The notes below the pieces were generated by a model that was not told the origin of the DNA, made no database searches, and saw only the letters and a list, made by a program, of their open reading frames with translations. A stretch of 5,909 nt of DNA from Anaerolineales bacterium. Lineage in GTDB: Bacteria; Chloroflexota; Anaerolineae; Anaerolineales; DRMV01. The stretch's first letter is position 1. Every line of letters begins with the position of its first letter. The DNA lies in assembly GCA_026991215.1 (NCBI GenBank), contig JALXBY010000179.1, positions 1 to 5,909 on the forward strand. The letters are read 5' to 3'. A program made the translations under genes and the position numbers. This document shows positions 5,312-5,909 of the stretch, piece by piece.

Positions 5312-5909
5312 ATGTACGACATCTCCCTGCCTCTTTCCCCAAAACTCCCTGTGTGGCCCGGCGACCCGGCCATCGAACTCAAACGCATCGCAACCATGGA
5401 TGCCGGCGCGCTGGCCAACGTCTCCTACCTGGCCGGAACCGTGCACATCGGAACCCACATCGACGCGCCGGACCACTTCCTCAACAACGGCGTCACCGTG
5501 GAACAACTCCCCCTGGAGGTCTTCTTCGGCCCCGCCTGGGTGCTGGCCGTGCCCGAAAGCGCGGAACACATCACCGTGCCGGTGCTGGAGGCCCTGGCCT
5601 GGCCGGACGGAGCCACACGGGTGCTGTTCCGCACCCGCAATTCCCGCTACTGGGCCCAGGGGGACCTGCAGTTTCACGAAGATTACGCCGCGCTCACACC
5701 CGAAGCCGCCCGCTGGCTGGTGGACCGGGGCGTGCGTCTGGTGGGCATCGATTACCTTTCCATCGCGCCCTTTGCCGACCCGGTGCCCACCCACCGGGTG
5801 CTCATGGAGGCCGGCGTGGTCATCGTGGAAGGGCTGGATTTGCACCGGGTCCCCGCGGGCCGGTACGTGTTGGGGTGCTTCCCCCTGGCCCTGCAGGGGG
5901 CCGAAGGCG
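5312..5909 (+). CDS. Cyclase family protein / kynurenine formamidase-like metal hydrolase (C-terminal end cut by window)
   Basis: The frame is open from ATG 5312 to the window edge, 199 codons, with AGGAG (5301-5305) six bases before the start. The protein starts MYDISLPLSPKLPVWPGDPA and carries the family signature HIGTHIDAPDHF (45-56), in which His45, His49 and Asp51 are expected metal ligands and His55 catalytic. GIDYLSIAP (145-153), His161 and Glu173 match the remaining conserved positions of the KynB/cyclase fold. Members hydrolyse N-formylkynurenine, isatin or related amides, usually with zinc or manganese. With no tryptophan-degradation genes in view the substrate is open, so the broad family name is safer than kynB. 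Families of this type are about 200-220 residues, so little should be missing. It lies 32 bases after tmk and is likely in the same transcript. Confidence 0.85.
   Translation, partial: MYDISLPLSPKLPVWPGDPAIELKRIATMDAGALANVSYLAGTVHIGTHIDAPDHFLNNGVTVEQLPLEVFFGPAWVLAVPESAEHITVPVLEALAWPDGATRVLFRTRNSRYWAQGDLQFHEDYAALTPEAARWLVDRGVRLVGIDYLSIAPFADPVPTHRVLMEAGVVIVEGLDLHRVPAGRYVLGCFPLALQGAEG

Overview
This is an ordinary chromosomal stretch of a high-GC bacterium (roughly two-thirds G+C by eye) with closely packed genes. The codon choice, the MreB variant, the two-domain serine hydrolase and the promoter style (TAYAAT boxes set in GC-rich DNA) suggest a Chloroflexota bacterium of the Anaerolineae type. 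That assignment is inferred from family resemblance, not proven by a marker gene. No phage, transposon, CRISPR array, tRNA or rRNA gene is visible.

Layout: at the left edge, on the minus strand, is the N-terminal part of a gene most like NAD kinase. It faces away from the plus-strand genes across a divergent control region (about 155-352) that carries a -10-like box in each direction. Six plus-strand genes follow: a class I SAM-dependent methyltransferase (353-1081); an MreB/Mbl-type bacterial actin (1188-2267) behind the best promoter of the window; a membrane-anchored protein joining a YoaR/VanW-type peptidoglycan-binding-like region to a beta-lactamase-fold serine hydrolase (2356-3891); hisH (4035-4646); tmk (4650-5279); and a cyclase/kynurenine-formamidase-family metal hydrolase cut by the right edge (5312-5909+).

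How they may work together: MreB and the serine hydrolase are both plausible cell-envelope or cell-shape genes and may be co-expressed. hisH and tmk are three bases apart in the same reading frame and are almost certainly co-transcribed, with the cyclase-family gene 32 bases later. HisH normally works with HisF, which is not in the window. The methyltransferase has no evident link to its neighbours.

The most unusual element is non-coding. The gap between the serine hydrolase and hisH is filled by 17 uninterrupted degenerate 7-base units (3895-4013), every one beginning with GC. Their consensus switches strand midway, so the array can also fold into a long imperfect hairpin. I see no evidence for an entirely new multi-gene system; this array is the best candidate for something under-described.
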